Shown here: positions 18,799 to 28,318 of the stretch, piece by piece | Layout of the letters: the number at the start of each line of letters is the position of its first letter | Position numbering within the stretch: position 1 is the first letter of the stretch | Origin: Devosia rhodophyticola | Lineage (GTDB): Bacteria; Pseudomonadota; Alphaproteobacteria; Rhizobiales; Devosiaceae | Reading direction: 5' to 3' | Assembly: GCF_028816475.1 (NCBI RefSeq) | Contig: NZ_CP118247.1 | Location: forward strand, 1,178,001-1,242,000 | DNA length: 64,000 bases | Position numbers and translations under genes: made by a program | Notes under the pieces: model-generated | Told to the model about the DNA's origin: nothing | What the model saw: only the letters and a program-made list of their open reading frames with translations | The model's database searches: none

Positions 18799-19269
18799 AT
18801 GAAAAAGCTGATCACGGTCCTGATGCTTGCAACGGCGCTTGGAACGCCCACTCTCGCGTTCGCCAAGGATACCAAGCTATCCATCCAGATGTCTAACTAT
18901 TGGGGTCCACCTGCCTATCTTGCCGTTTATCTGAACAAGCTTGATGGTTCCTTTGATTCCACCGTCTGGGTGGCCGGAGGCCAATCGCGCTACCAGAGGG
19001 ATCTGCGTAGCTGGTTTCGCGCTGCCTCATCCAGCAACCAACGCATTGACGGCATCACCGGCGCCAGCATTGGCAGTGGACGGACCATGCAGGTCGACGT
19101 CAATATCGCGGATTCCCTGATTGATGCAGGCTATACACTTCATGTGGACAGCGCGGTTCAGGATGGCGGATTAGTTCGCGACGACGCGGTGTTGAAATTG
19201 ACCCAGGCCAATTCGGGCACTGTTGTCGCCGGCCGAGGCTATGTGGGCGCTCTGAGCGTCAGCTTTTAA
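18799..19269 (+). CDS. Exported DUF2271 protein with possible flavinylation motif
   Basis: A 156-residue periplasmic protein: signal peptide of about 22 residues (TPTLAFAKD), then a DUF2271 beta domain. Residues 84-90 read DGITGAS, close to the D-x-x-S/T-G-A-T/S motif that ApbE enzymes modify with FMN in RnfG/NqrC-type domains. With apbE two genes downstream and a flavin reductase between them, it is a candidate FMN-carrying electron acceptor outside the cytoplasm. The motif match is seen; flavinylation is inference. It is followed 9 bases later by the PepSY fusion gene. Confidence 0.82.
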   Translation: MKKLITVLMLATALGTPTLAFAKDTKLSIQMSNYWGPPAYLAVYLNKLDGSFDSTVWVAGGQSRYQRDLRSWFRAASSSNQRIDGITGASIGSGRTMQVDVNIADSLIDAGYTLHVDSAVQDGGLVRDDAVLKLTQANSGTVVAGRGYVGALSVSF

Positions 19270-19278
19270 GGGGCTGGG

Positions 19279-21438
19279 GTGATGTTGCGCCGTTTACATT
19301 CCGCCCCCGGGCTTGTCGCCGGTCTGATCGTGGCTTTCATGGCAATCACGGGCTCGGTTCTGTCAGTGCAACCCGTGATGGATCATTTTGCGGTGCGTTC
19401 AACTACCGTCGCCATGAACGTCGCTGCATTGGCCAATGCGGTCAGCACCCATCTCACCGGCGTGGAGCGTATTGTCCACGCCGCTTCGGGTGCCGTTACG
19501 GCCTATTATGACGGCGGCAAAGGTGTGGCGGCGGCCCTCATCGACCCTGCGACCGGTGCTGTGCTTGGCGATTATTCTCCGTCGCCAATTTTTGTGTTTT
19601 TCACAGAATTGCATCGTTCTCTGTTCCTTGGCATGAACGGGCGTTTCGCCTCGGGTATGAGCGCCTTGGCGTTAGCTGTGCTTGCCGTCGGTGGGATGCT
19701 GCTTCTGGTCAAACGGCTTGGCGGTTGGCGCAAAATTTTTGTCACCGTCAAAGGAACGATATCGCAGCGCCTGCACGTCGAACTGGCGCGCATTGCAATT
19801 GTCGGTCTTTTGGTGTCGAGCCTGACCGGAGGCTATATGTCGTTGACCAGCTTTGGTGTGATTGCCAGCACCAGCCCGGTTGGCCAATTCCCCGCCAGTG
19901 TTGATGGGGGAACGCCCGCCCTTATCTCCTCGCTAAGCGCGTTACAGGCGGTGCCGTTGGCCGATCTGCGCGAACTAGTCTTTCCCTATGCTGGTGATCC
20001 TACCGACGTTTTCACTCTGACGACCGCGTCGGGACAGGGATACGTTGATCAGGCAACGGGTGCGTTGCTCAATTTTACGCCGAAAAGCGTTGGCCAGTCG
20101 ATTTACGAAACGCTTTACATGCTTCACACCGGCCAAGGCTTATGGTGGTTCGGTGCGCTGTTGGGATTGGCCGCGCTTTGTGTCCCCGTTCTGGCTGTCA
20201 CCGGCACATCTATCTGGTGGTTGCGTCGACGCAATCAAATCAAGGTCGCCAACAATGCCGGGGCACGCCACGCTGATACGGTTATCCTTGTTGGCAGTGA
20301 AGGAAATTCGACCTGGGGATTTGCCCAAGTGCTCCATCGGGCCCTGGTCAATCAAGGCCATCAAGTCCACACGGGGGCGATGAACGATTTAGCCACCGCG
20401 TATCCTGCCGCCCGCCATCTTCTCGTGCTGGCCGCAACTTATGGTGACGGCTCGGCACCCACCTCGGCAAACCGCTTTTTAAGCCGGATGGCGCGCTTCA
20501 AACCACATCCCAATCTGTCCTTTGCAGTGCTGGGTTTTGGGGATCGAAGCTTTTCGCACTACTGCCGCTTCGCACAAGTGAGCGCCGCCGCATTGGCTGA
20601 AAAGGGTATGGATCAGATTTTGCCCATGGCAACAGTCGATAGACAGTCGCCTCAAGCTTTTGCCCAATGGGGGCAGGATCTTGGTGGCAAGCTTGGCAAC
20701 GCGCTGGCGCTCGAACATGTCCCGACTTTTCCACCTACGATATCGTTGAGCTTGGCGAGCCGGACCGATTTCGGCATGGAAGTCCAGGCACCCACAGTCG
20801 TTATGCGCTTTACATTGCCCAAACGCGAAATTTCCCATTGGTGGGAGCATCTGGCCTTTGGCAAAACCATGTCATTTCAACCCGGTGATCTCGTCGGCAT
20901 ACTCCCCCCGGGCAGCCCCGTGCCGCGCTTTTATTCGTTGGCGTCGGCTTCTGGCGATGGCGAACTTGAAATTTGCGTGCGCAAACAGACGGGTGGGTTA
21001 TGCTCGGAATTCTTGCATAATTTACAGCCTGGCGAGCGAATACAGGCCTTCGTTAAGGCAAATCCCGATTTCCGGCCCCGCAAAGGAATATCGCCGATCG
21101 TGCTCATCGGCGCGGGCACCGGCATCGCCCCTCTCGTTGGTTTCGTGCGTCACAACGATCGTCATCGTCCCTTGCATCTTTACTTTGGCGGGCGTGATCC
21201 CGCCTCAGATTTCCTCTATGCGCCAATCCTTGGTGAGGCAATTGCGGACAATCGGCTAGCAGGTCTGGTGACTGCATTCTCGCGCATTGTTGGTGGGGGC
21301 TACGTGCAAGACCGCATACGCGAGGATGGTGCAGCGATCCGTGATTTGGTGTCGAGCGGCGCGCAAATCATGGTGTGTGGGGGCGACAAATGGCCGAGGG
21401 CGTTGTCGAAAGCCTCAATCTGGCGTTGGCCCCCATAG
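19279..21438 (+). CDS. PepSY membrane domain-flavodoxin-FNR reductase fusion (C-terminal frameshift)
   Basis: A 719-residue protein as written. Residues 1-320 are a PepSY-TM module with four membrane helices. About 325-470 is a flavodoxin-like FMN domain (LVGSEGNSTWGFA, LAATYGDGSAP). About 490 to the end is a CysJ/cytochrome P450 reductase-type FAD/NADPH module (RFYSLASA for FAD, GAGTGIAPLVGFV for NADPH). It should carry electrons from cytosolic NADPH across the membrane. The final residues are out of frame: one A missing from the A3 run at 21388-21390 hides a family-type ending, GRYLEDVY, that would stop at 21494 and give 738 residues. Confidence 0.88.
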   Translation: MMLRRLHSAPGLVAGLIVAFMAITGSVLSVQPVMDHFAVRSTTVAMNVAALANAVSTHLTGVERIVHAASGAVTAYYDGGKGVAAALIDPATGAVLGDYSPSPIFVFFTELHRSLFLGMNGRFASGMSALALAVLAVGGMLLLVKRLGGWRKIFVTVKGTISQRLHVELARIAIVGLLVSSLTGGYMSLTSFGVIASTSPVGQFPASVDGGTPALISSLSALQAVPLADLRELVFPYAGDPTDVFTLTTASGQGYVDQATGALLNFTPKSVGQSIYETLYMLHTGQGLWWFGALLGLAALCVPVLAVTGTSIWWLRRRNQIKVANNAGARHADTVILVGSEGNSTWGFAQVLHRALVNQGHQVHTGAMNDLATAYPAARHLLVLAATYGDGSAPTSANRFLSRMARFKPHPNLSFAVLGFGDRSFSHYCRFAQVSAAALAEKGMDQILPMATVDRQSPQAFAQWGQDLGGKLGNALALEHVPTFPPTISLSLASRTDFGMEVQAPTVVMRFTLPKREISHWWEHLAFGKTMSFQPGDLVGILPPGSPVPRFYSLASASGDGELEICVRKQTGGLCSEFLHNLQPGERIQAFVKANPDFRPRKGISPIVLIGAGTGIAPLVGFVRHNDRHRPLHLYFGGRDPASDFLYAPILGEAIADNRLAGLVTAFSRIVGGGYVQDRIREDGAAIRDLVSSGAQIMVCGGDKWPRALSKASIWRWPP

Positions 21439-21507
21439 GTGAAAACGTCACCTCGCTCAAAGCAAGTGGAAGGTATCTCGAAGATGTTTATTGAGAGACT
21501 AAAAACC

Positions 21508-22479
21508 ATGCCCGCACCAACCACCCGACACACTCTCAACGGTCCAACCATGGGCACACGCTGGTCAGCAATTTTTATGGCGCATCAAGATTTTCTGCTG
21601 GCATCAGTCCAATCCGATCTGCAAAGCGCAGTGGATCTGGTGGATCACCAAATGTCGACTTGGAAACCCGATAGCGATCTGATGCACTTTAATCGAACCC
21701 CAATTGGCGAGTGGGTAACATTGCCGCGCCAACTTTTTGACGTGCTGGCGCTCGGTCTGCAGATTGGGGAGGATTCCGGCGGCGCTTTTAGCGTCGGCGT
21801 GGGCGCGCAAGTCCAAGCTTGGGGTTTCGGACCGACATCGACGAACCCCGACACTGAGGCCATTTATGCAGCGCGGGCACGACGGCAAGACCTTGACCCC
21901 GAGGCACCAGAGTTGCAACTCGATCTGGCAACTTGTCGGGTGCGGCGCAACGGCGAACTGCAATTGGACTTGTCGGGAATAGCCAAGGGCTACGGCGTAG
22001 ACTGCCTCGCTAATTGCCTTGGTGCGCATGGCATCGATAATTTTCTCGTCAGCATTGACGGCGAAATCCGGGCCGGCGGGCCGGGCCCAACCGATACGGG
22101 CTGGACCATCGGCCTTGAACGCCCAGTGCGCGACAAACGTGAGTTGGTAAAATCCATCGACGTCAGCAATGTCGCCTTGGCGACTTCGGGGAATTACCGT
22201 CACTGGCGTGAGTACGGTGGCGCCATTGTGTCCCACACGATTGACCCTCGTATAGGCGAACCGCTCGCTAACGCTATTGCCTCGGTGACGGTTGCGGCCG
22301 CCACCTGCGCCGCTGCCGATGCGTGGGCAACCGCGCTGATGGTTTTGGGCGAAGAGGCCGGACCTGCCATGGCGCGAAAATTCGGACTAGACGCGGTCTT
22401 TATGCTGCAAGGCCAACAACGCCTTGCCGCCGCATTACCGTTGCGACGTCACCGATCCCCTGATCTCAAGATTGGCTGA
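21508..22479 (+). CDS. apbE: FAD:protein FMN transferase
   Basis: A 323-residue ApbE-family enzyme that attaches FMN from FAD to a Thr/Ser of extracytosolic redox proteins. Family features: NGPTMGTRWSA at the start, DLSGIAKGYGVD, SIDGEIRAGG and a C-terminal metal site region SVTVAAATCAAADAWATAL. No signal peptide or lipobox is seen, so export is unclear. ATG 21508 is preferred; ATG 21484 is an alternative that would overlap the corrected upstream gene by 11 bases. The gene end overlaps the convergent LacI gene by 45 bases. Confidence 0.9.
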   Translation: MPAPTTRHTLNGPTMGTRWSAIFMAHQDFLLASVQSDLQSAVDLVDHQMSTWKPDSDLMHFNRTPIGEWVTLPRQLFDVLALGLQIGEDSGGAFSVGVGAQVQAWGFGPTSTNPDTEAIYAARARRQDLDPEAPELQLDLATCRVRRNGELQLDLSGIAKGYGVDCLANCLGAHGIDNFLVSIDGEIRAGGPGPTDTGWTIGLERPVRDKRELVKSIDVSNVALATSGNYRHWREYGGAIVSHTIDPRIGEPLANAIASVTVAAATCAAADAWATALMVLGEEAGPAMARKFGLDAVFMLQGQQRLAAALPLRRHRSPDLKIG

Positions 22480-23469
22480 GATCATCACAGTTTCCGAGGG
22501 CCTGTCGGCTCCAGCCATGCGCGCTCGCAGTAGTGTTATTGCGGTAGTCGATATTTCGGCGAGTGGGGTTCGCACCGTCGTCAGGTGGGGGAGGACTAGC
22601 CGCGCCTCGGGGATGTCGTCGAATCCGACGAGGGAAATTTCTGAGGGGATACTGATACCAAAACTCGCTGCGGCACTGATAACGCCGAGCGCGATCACAT
22701 CGCTTGCTGCGAAAATGGCGGTAGGGCGGTCTTCGGCGGCAATGGCGCGAGCAAATGCTGCAGCACCGAACGCTTCGGTGAACGAACCCTGCATCATAAA
22801 TTGGTCCGAGGGCTGCACGCCGTGCCGCGTCAACACGTCACCATAAGCTCGCCTACGTTCGCGACTGGACCGTAGTTCCTCCGGTCCAGTCAGCAGTGCG
22901 ATCGATCGGTGACCCTGACTGCACAGATAGGTAACAGCCTGATAAGCGCCCGCATAATCATCGATCAGTACTTTGTCGGTTGGCGGTATGCCATCGACGT
23001 CCTCATCGATCAAGACCGTGGGAATGCCACTTGCCACGACTTTGGCCAGCGCGTCATTTGTGCGGTAATTTCCTGCATAGACCAAGCCCCCGAGTCCCAG
23101 CGATGTGGCAAGCTCTAAATAGTCCACCTGACGGGTAGGGTTGCTCAGTGTGCTTAGCAAGATCACATAGAGCCCTTGCTCGTCGGCGGCCCGCACCACC
23201 GCATCGGCCAGTCGGCCATAGTATGAGTTCGCTGTGTGAGGAATAAGGAGGCCGATAGTAGCGGTCAGTCGATTTACCGAGGGCAAAGGATTGCTTCGTC
23301 CATCACGGTAACCTGCATCCAGCAAGGCGGACTTAACCCGTTTCTGGGTGTCATCCTTCAGCGTGAGTTGTCCGCTAAGATATCGAGAGACGGTGGATAC
23401 CGAGACATTGGCGGCCTTGGCGATGTCCCGAAGGCTTGCCTTTACCCGCCTAGATTCCAAGTCGCCCAT
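22435..23469 (-). CDS. LacI-family transcriptional regulator
   Basis: A 344-residue repressor with an N-terminal helix-turn-helix (SLRDIAKAANVSVSTVSRYLSG, shown here as its first and last parts: SLRDIAKAANVSVS and TVSRYLSG) and a periplasmic-binding-protein-like ligand domain ending in the usual SANLEIRGS. ATG 23469 was chosen with AGAGG 9 bases upstream. The gene is divergent from the M24 gene, and the space between them carries three copies of TTGCGCAA, a CG-centred palindrome of the type LacI proteins bind, so it most likely represses that gene and itself. Confidence 0.92.
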   Translation of the reverse strand: MGDLESRRVKASLRDIAKAANVSVSTVSRYLSGQLTLKDDTQKRVKSALLDAGYRDGRSNPLPSVNRLTATIGLLIPHTANSYYGRLADAVVRAADEQGLYVILLSTLSNPTRQVDYLELATSLGLGGLVYAGNYRTNDALAKVVASGIPTVLIDEDVDGIPPTDKVLIDDYAGAYQAVTYLCSQGHRSIALLTGPEELRSSRERRRAYGDVLTRHGVQPSDQFMMQGSFTEAFGAAAFARAIAAEDRPTAIFAASDVIALGVISAAASFGISIPSEISLVGFDDIPEARLVLPHLTTVRTPLAEISTTAITLLRARMAGADRPSETVMISANLEIRGSVTSQR

Positions 23470-23546
23470 TCCCACCTGCCTCTGATCAGCTTTTGTTGGT
23501 GCCGCACGCTTTAGCTTAACACAGTGCTGTGCGACAAAGAAACGTG

Positions 23547-23597
23547 TTGCGCAACGTTGCGCAACATGTTTCTAGTGTGTACCGATCTCTTGCGCAA
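23547..23597. promoter_or_regulatory. Triple TTGCGCAA operator array
   Basis: Perfect 8-base palindromes lie at 23547-23554, 23557-23564 and 23590-23597. The first two are centred 10 bases apart (one helical turn) and the third 33 bases further (about three turns), all on one face of the DNA. They lie 38-88 bases before the M24 start. Confidence 0.65.
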
Positions 23598-23634
23598 CAC
23601 CGTCGCGCGTTCTCGCATCAAGGAGTTTAATCCA

Positions 23635-25017
23635 ATGTCTGTGATCAGAGCCATACCAAAGCCCCTTATCGAATTGCCGACGGATCGGCCATTCGTACCC
23701 ACCGACGAATTTGCGGCGCGCATCGAAACGGCCATCGCCCTGCTCAAAAAAGTGGGTCTGGACTTCTTCGTGGTTTACGGGGACCGCGAACGCGCGGGCG
23801 ATTTGCACTTTCTGTCCGGTGTTGATCCCCGTTTTGAGGAAGGGTTGCTGGTCCTTTCGAGCACTGGCGATCGTACAATTATTCTCGGCAATGAGAACCT
23901 TGGCTACGCGCCCGACAAGGCTTTGGGTATCAGTGTTGAGCTCTATCAGGAGTTTAGTCCACAAGGTCAGCTCCGGGATCAGTCCACGCAAATATCCGGG
24001 CTGCTCAAACGTCTCGGGCTGTCCACGGGCAGTAAAGTCGGCGTCGTTGGGGGTAAGTATCTTAGTTCAGGCTTCGTAACTGCACCTGAAAAAGCATTTG
24101 GCGTACCTTCCTATCTCGTTGACGAGCTACGCGCTATTGTGGGGGAGGGCAATATCTCTAATGCTCAAAAATTGTTCGTTTCGCCTGACGGCGGGCTTCG
24201 TAACACCAACACCGCTCATCAGATCGCCGAGTTCGAATATGCCGCCGCCCACAGTAGTATGAGCGTCCATGCAGCGTCTGCAGCCATAACTGTCGGGGCG
24301 AGGGCAGACCACGTCGCCGATCACCTTTTCAACGTTGGCCTGCAGCTTTCTACCCATCCCATGGTCAATTTTGGCGATAAGGTAGCTCGCGCGCTCAGTA
24401 GTCCCACTCCGCAGGTCATTGCCATGGGCGATGCCTTCCAGATCGCTTATGGCCTCAAGGGTACACTCACTTGTCGTTCGGGCATGGTCGCCCGCAACAA
24501 GACGGACCTGTCGTCTGACGCAGGCGATTTCTTCGAAGCCATTACGCTCAACTATTTCGACACCGTCATTGCCTGGTACAAGGCACTGCGACTCGGTGCG
24601 GCGGCTGGCGATGTGTATGCGGCGGCTGATGCCGTCCGCGACGCCGATTTGTTTAAATTCGCCCTCAATCCAGGCCACACACTCCACTATGAAGAGTGGC
24701 TCGATACACCCTTCAATCCTGGCAGTAAAACTAAGCTGGTCAGCGGAATGGTCCTGCAAGCCGACATCATTCCCGACTACCAGGGGCCGCAGATTGGTTT
24801 GAACATTGAGGATGGGCTCGTTCTCGCGGACGCGACACTCCAAAAGTCCTTAGCGGACCTTTACCCACGCGTGTTCGAACGTATGCAGAAACGACGGAAT
24901 TATGTCCGCGAGGTTATCGGGGTGGAACTTGACCCAAGCGTCCTTCTTCTCTCCAACACGCCGCTTTGGCACGCGCCGTATGTACTCGATATGAACCTTG
25001 CGCTTACCGCAAGCTAA
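23635..25017 (+). CDS. M24-family (creatinase/aminopeptidase fold) protein with degenerate metal site
   Basis: A 460-residue protein with a creatinase-like N-terminal domain (about 30-190) and a pita-bread C-terminal domain. ATG 23635 follows AAGGAG by 9 bases. Compared with the M24 ligand set D, D, H, E, E, the region GDAFQIAYG has Ala where the first Asp is expected, the next Asp position falls in LTCRSG, His survives in NPGHTLHYEEW, the first Glu becomes Asp in MVLQADIIPD, and the last Glu is present in NIEDGL. It may not bind two metals and may have a non-peptidase role. It is divergent from the LacI gene. Confidence 0.78.
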   Translation: MSVIRAIPKPLIELPTDRPFVPTDEFAARIETAIALLKKVGLDFFVVYGDRERAGDLHFLSGVDPRFEEGLLVLSSTGDRTIILGNENLGYAPDKALGISVELYQEFSPQGQLRDQSTQISGLLKRLGLSTGSKVGVVGGKYLSSGFVTAPEKAFGVPSYLVDELRAIVGEGNISNAQKLFVSPDGGLRNTNTAHQIAEFEYAAAHSSMSVHAASAAITVGARADHVADHLFNVGLQLSTHPMVNFGDKVARALSSPTPQVIAMGDAFQIAYGLKGTLTCRSGMVARNKTDLSSDAGDFFEAITLNYFDTVIAWYKALRLGAAAGDVYAAADAVRDADLFKFALNPGHTLHYEEWLDTPFNPGSKTKLVSGMVLQADIIPDYQGPQIGLNIEDGLVLADATLQKSLADLYPRVFERMQKRRNYVREVIGVELDPSVLLLSNTPLWHAPYVLDMNLALTAS

Positions 25018-25079
25018 CGCGATTGATTGCACGATAGCGCTCGACGACCGATCACTAGCACTTCGTCAATAAAGTAAAC

Positions 25080-25109
25080 AGCCGGGTCGCAGAACATGGC
25101 GACCCGGCT
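25080..25109. terminator. Bidirectional terminator hairpin
   Basis: AGCCGGGTCGC (25080-25090) pairs perfectly with 25099-25109 around an 8-base loop. It lies between the convergent ends of the M24 and GMC genes and can serve both. Confidence 0.75.
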
Positions 25110-25148
25110 TTGCATTGATCAATTTTTGGAATTCCGGCGCGACCACTA

Positions 25149-27203
25149 TTACCGAGACTGACGCAGGAGATGGTCAGCACAACGTAGCGCCAGCGCCATG
25201 ATGGTAAGAACGGGATTGAAGGCGCCATTAGTGGGATGAACGGAAGCGTCGGCAACATACAGATTATCATGCCCCCAAACGCGCCCATGCTGATCTGTCA
25301 CGGAGTTTTCGGGATGGGTGCCCATCCGACAAGTTCCGGCTTGATGCTGGTAGGAGGAGAGCCGAGGGGGTGGCACATCGCCCCAGACCTGAAGTGCCCC
25401 GGCTTCATTTAGCCACTCTTTTGCCTTTGACAGAATGGCATCGGCCGTTCGCATTGTTTCAGGATGCACAATTCCGGACAGCTTTGCGACGGGGCGTCCC
25501 CATTTGTCTTTGATGCTTGGATCCAACGCGACACGACAGTCAGGGCTAGGAACCTCGTGCACCGGCCCCTTGACTTGGGTAACGTGCCGGAAGTGGTTCC
25601 GCATGAATTCGTGCGGCGCTCGGCCCCAACGTGGCATATCCGGGGGGAGCGCAAGGTCCCAAAAAATAATGGGCAACATGACGAAGTCATCCGCCAGCAT
25701 AGCGCCGCCGATAACACCTTGAACGTCGTGGACATAGTCCGTCGTTGCGATGGTGACACCCGGGCCCTTGCGCGCATAAACGGTCTGCTCGAAAAGGCCG
25801 TACGCCGTCGAATAGGTATGACCTTGTAAATGCCGACCCACCTGATCGGTGTTGTTCCCCAAACCAGATAGTTCGAATTCGTTTGCCGACAAAAGCAATA
25901 ATCTGGCGGATTCTATGGCCCCGGCAGCAAGAACCACCATGTCCGCTCGCGCCGATATGTTTTGTCGAGCACCTAACTCATCTTCCCATATCAATCGCAC
26001 TCCCGTGACATGACCAACCGAACTCGTCTCGACATGATCGACAACAGTTTCAGTGGCAAGATGTAAATTTCCAGTCGCCATGGCCATTGGTATGAGAGTG
26101 TTTTGGGTGCCATTTTTCCCATCAACCGGGCACGCAAACCCGACGCAACTACCACATTCGATACAGGCTCGACGACCGTCATGGGAGACAGAATTCACAA
26201 GGAGCGGAGGTTGCGTAGTCGCAAGTCGCAGCTTCATTGCCGCAGCTTCAAGAAGCGAGGCTGTCTCATAGCGCGGCATCGGTGGCATCGGCAGCGCGGC
26301 GCTTCTAAATGGTTCGTGAGGGAGTCTGCGGGTTGGTCCGGAAACGCCGATAAGGTGCTCGGCCCTCGAATACCAAGGCTCCAGGTCGGCATACCCGATT
26401 GGCCAATCGACCAAACTGGATCCGGTCGGCACACCATAGCGACTAGCCATCCGAAAATCGTCGGGATGGAACCGCCATGCCTGCCCGCCATATATCAATG
26501 TACCGCTACCAACACAGGCGGCGTTGTTGCCATAAGCGACGGTGTGGGGCGCAACCTGATGCTCGCTGCCATCCTGAGCCACGACAACGCGAGTGCCGTC
26601 GTCAGGGGTTGGCCCGGTATTGTGTCCATAGACCGGATTGCGGTGATTGCGGAGATGATCTCGGTTGCCACTATTTTCGTAGGTGAGCCATTGGCCACGT
26701 TCAATTAGCAAAACCTGGCGTCCGCCCAGTGCCAACTGGCTCGCTACGACGCCGCCGCCGGCACCGGCGCCTACGACTATCACGTCATATCGCTTGCTGA
26801 AATCGGGTTTCGGATGCCCGCCGACGGTCGCGTTGACAGGGCCATCAGCCCCCTCAGGAAGACCGTGTTCATATCCGATTTCAACCCATGATATCGCGTC
26901 TGGATTACCGCCATTGCCCGGATTGGCGTAAATCGCTTCTGCTGCCCATTTTGCAAGTCTGGTGAACCAGGGATCATCCTGGACCGCGGCAAGCTGTGCG
27001 TCGAGTGTAGCATCATCGCAGGTTGTCGGATCAAACACAGAGCTTAGAGTGGCAAGGCCTTGCTCTAGGTCATGACGGGCGCCGCTGTCCAACGACATCC
27101 GACGTGCTACGTATTGCGGCACACCCATTGCGCGGCTGTTAAGAACCGCATCCGGCGCGATACGGTCCAGTATGCGCAGGAGAACTGGCTCGCACGCGCT
27201 CAT
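25149..27203 (-). CDS. GMC-type FAD oxidoreductase with N-terminal subunit-3-like region
   Basis: A 684-residue flavoprotein. Residues 1-110 resemble the gluconate 2-dehydrogenase subunit 3 family, fused in front. The FAD Rossmann motif VVGAGAGGGVVASQLA starts near residue 140. The GMC C-terminal domain contains SSYQHQAGTCRMGTHP with the catalytic His, and NLYVADASVHPTNGAFNP. Between them is a Cys cluster, CIECGSCVGFACP, like the iron-sulfur or electron-transfer segments of membrane dehydrogenases. Relatives oxidise sugars or glycosides, often at C3. It is the last gene of the M81-ATPase-GMC operon, 2 bases after the ATPase gene. Substrate unknown. Confidence 0.88.
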   Translation of the reverse strand: MSACEPVLLRILDRIAPDAVLNSRAMGVPQYVARRMSLDSGARHDLEQGLATLSSVFDPTTCDDATLDAQLAAVQDDPWFTRLAKWAAEAIYANPGNGGNPDAISWVEIGYEHGLPEGADGPVNATVGGHPKPDFSKRYDVIVVGAGAGGGVVASQLALGGRQVLLIERGQWLTYENSGNRDHLRNHRNPVYGHNTGPTPDDGTRVVVAQDGSEHQVAPHTVAYGNNAACVGSGTLIYGGQAWRFHPDDFRMASRYGVPTGSSLVDWPIGYADLEPWYSRAEHLIGVSGPTRRLPHEPFRSAALPMPPMPRYETASLLEAAAMKLRLATTQPPLLVNSVSHDGRRACIECGSCVGFACPVDGKNGTQNTLIPMAMATGNLHLATETVVDHVETSSVGHVTGVRLIWEDELGARQNISARADMVVLAAGAIESARLLLLSANEFELSGLGNNTDQVGRHLQGHTYSTAYGLFEQTVYARKGPGVTIATTDYVHDVQGVIGGAMLADDFVMLPIIFWDLALPPDMPRWGRAPHEFMRNHFRHVTQVKGPVHEVPSPDCRVALDPSIKDKWGRPVAKLSGIVHPETMRTADAILSKAKEWLNEAGALQVWGDVPPPRLSSYQHQAGTCRMGTHPENSVTDQHGRVWGHDNLYVADASVHPTNGAFNPVLTIMALALRCADHLLRQSR

Positions 27204-27205
27204 TG

Positions 27206-28290
27206 TCAGCCTAGAACCTGGTCGGATTCCGCATCAAGCAGGTGGACCTTCTCCATGTCCACCGATAGCCGCAAACTGGCGCCACCGCGCAGTGACGATT
27301 GCGGCAGTAGCCGCGCCACGCATGCCTCTCCAGCGAGATTGAAATGGACAAGAGTTTCCATTCCCAACGGTTCAACCAGACCGGCCGTGATTTCAAGTGT
27401 CGCGGGCCCGTCCGAGAGCATGAAATGCTCGGGCCGAATGCCCAGTACAGCGGGTCGACTTACTACTTGGCTAAAGAGTGCTTGACGGCTTGCCGGAACC
27501 CCAAGCACTTGCCCATCGGGCATGCGAAGTTTTAACGCATTTCCGTCTGTTTCCGTGGTGACATTGAAAAAATTCATCCCTGGGGAACCAATGAAACCGG
27601 CAACGAAGCGAGTGGTTGGATGCTGATATAATTCTTCGGGCGGAGCGATTTGTTCTATTCGTCCCTTGTTCATGACAACGACACGGTCGGCCAATGTCAT
27701 GGCTTCGACCTGGTCGTGAGTAACGTAAATCGTTGTGGTGGGAATGCGCGCGTGCAGCGCCTTTATCTCGGTCCGCATCTGCACGCGTAATTTTGCATCA
27801 AGGTTTGAAAGAGGCTCATCGAAGAGAAATACAGCGGGGTTCCGGATAAGTGCACGCCCCATCGCGACGCGCTGGCGCTGTCCACCCGACAGCTGCCGGG
27901 GCTTTCGTTCTAGCAATTCACTGATACCCAAAATATCCGCCGTGCGTTGCAGCCGGTCGGCGATTTCAGCCTTGGGCACCTTCCGAAGCTTGAGTCCGAA
28001 AATAATGTTATCGGCAACGCTCAAATGCGGATAAAGCGCGTAATTTTGAAACACCATGGCAATGTCGCGCTCGCCAGGGGGAGCTCGTTTACCCGCTGCC
28101 CATCGATCAGAACCTCGCCGTCGGTTATTACCTCAAGGCCCGCGACCATACGCAGCGTCGTGGATTTTCCACATCCGGAGGGGCCAACCAGCACAATGAA
28201 TTCACCTTCTGCAACCTCCAAATCGATGCCATGAACGGTGATTAGTTTGCTGTATGCCTTAACGAGTTTATCAAGTTTAACGACCGCCAT
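27206..28290 (-). pseudogene. Sugar ABC transporter ATPase (UgpC/MsmK type), frameshifted
   Basis: Starts at ATG 28290 ([15 protein letters not shown]). Walker A is [10 protein letters not shown]; the frame then breaks at a G5 run (28077-28081). In the second frame the rest continues: Q loop [12 protein letters not shown], signature LSGGQRQRVAMGRAL, Walker B FLFDEPLSNLDAKL, H loop YVTHDQVEAMTLADRV, then the MalK-type C-terminal OB region. Adding one base gives [15 protein letters not shown] and a normal 361-residue ATPase. It probably powers the permeases at 31520-33237, whose operon lacks an ATPase. The break may be a sequencing error. Confidence 0.87.
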
Positions 28291-28318
28291 TATAGTCGAC
28301 CTCCGAACAGAATTTGTG

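Noticed and set aside
24127..24843. A 238-codon open frame on the minus strand inside the M24 gene
   Set aside because: It is antisense to a clear protein family and has no recognisable product.
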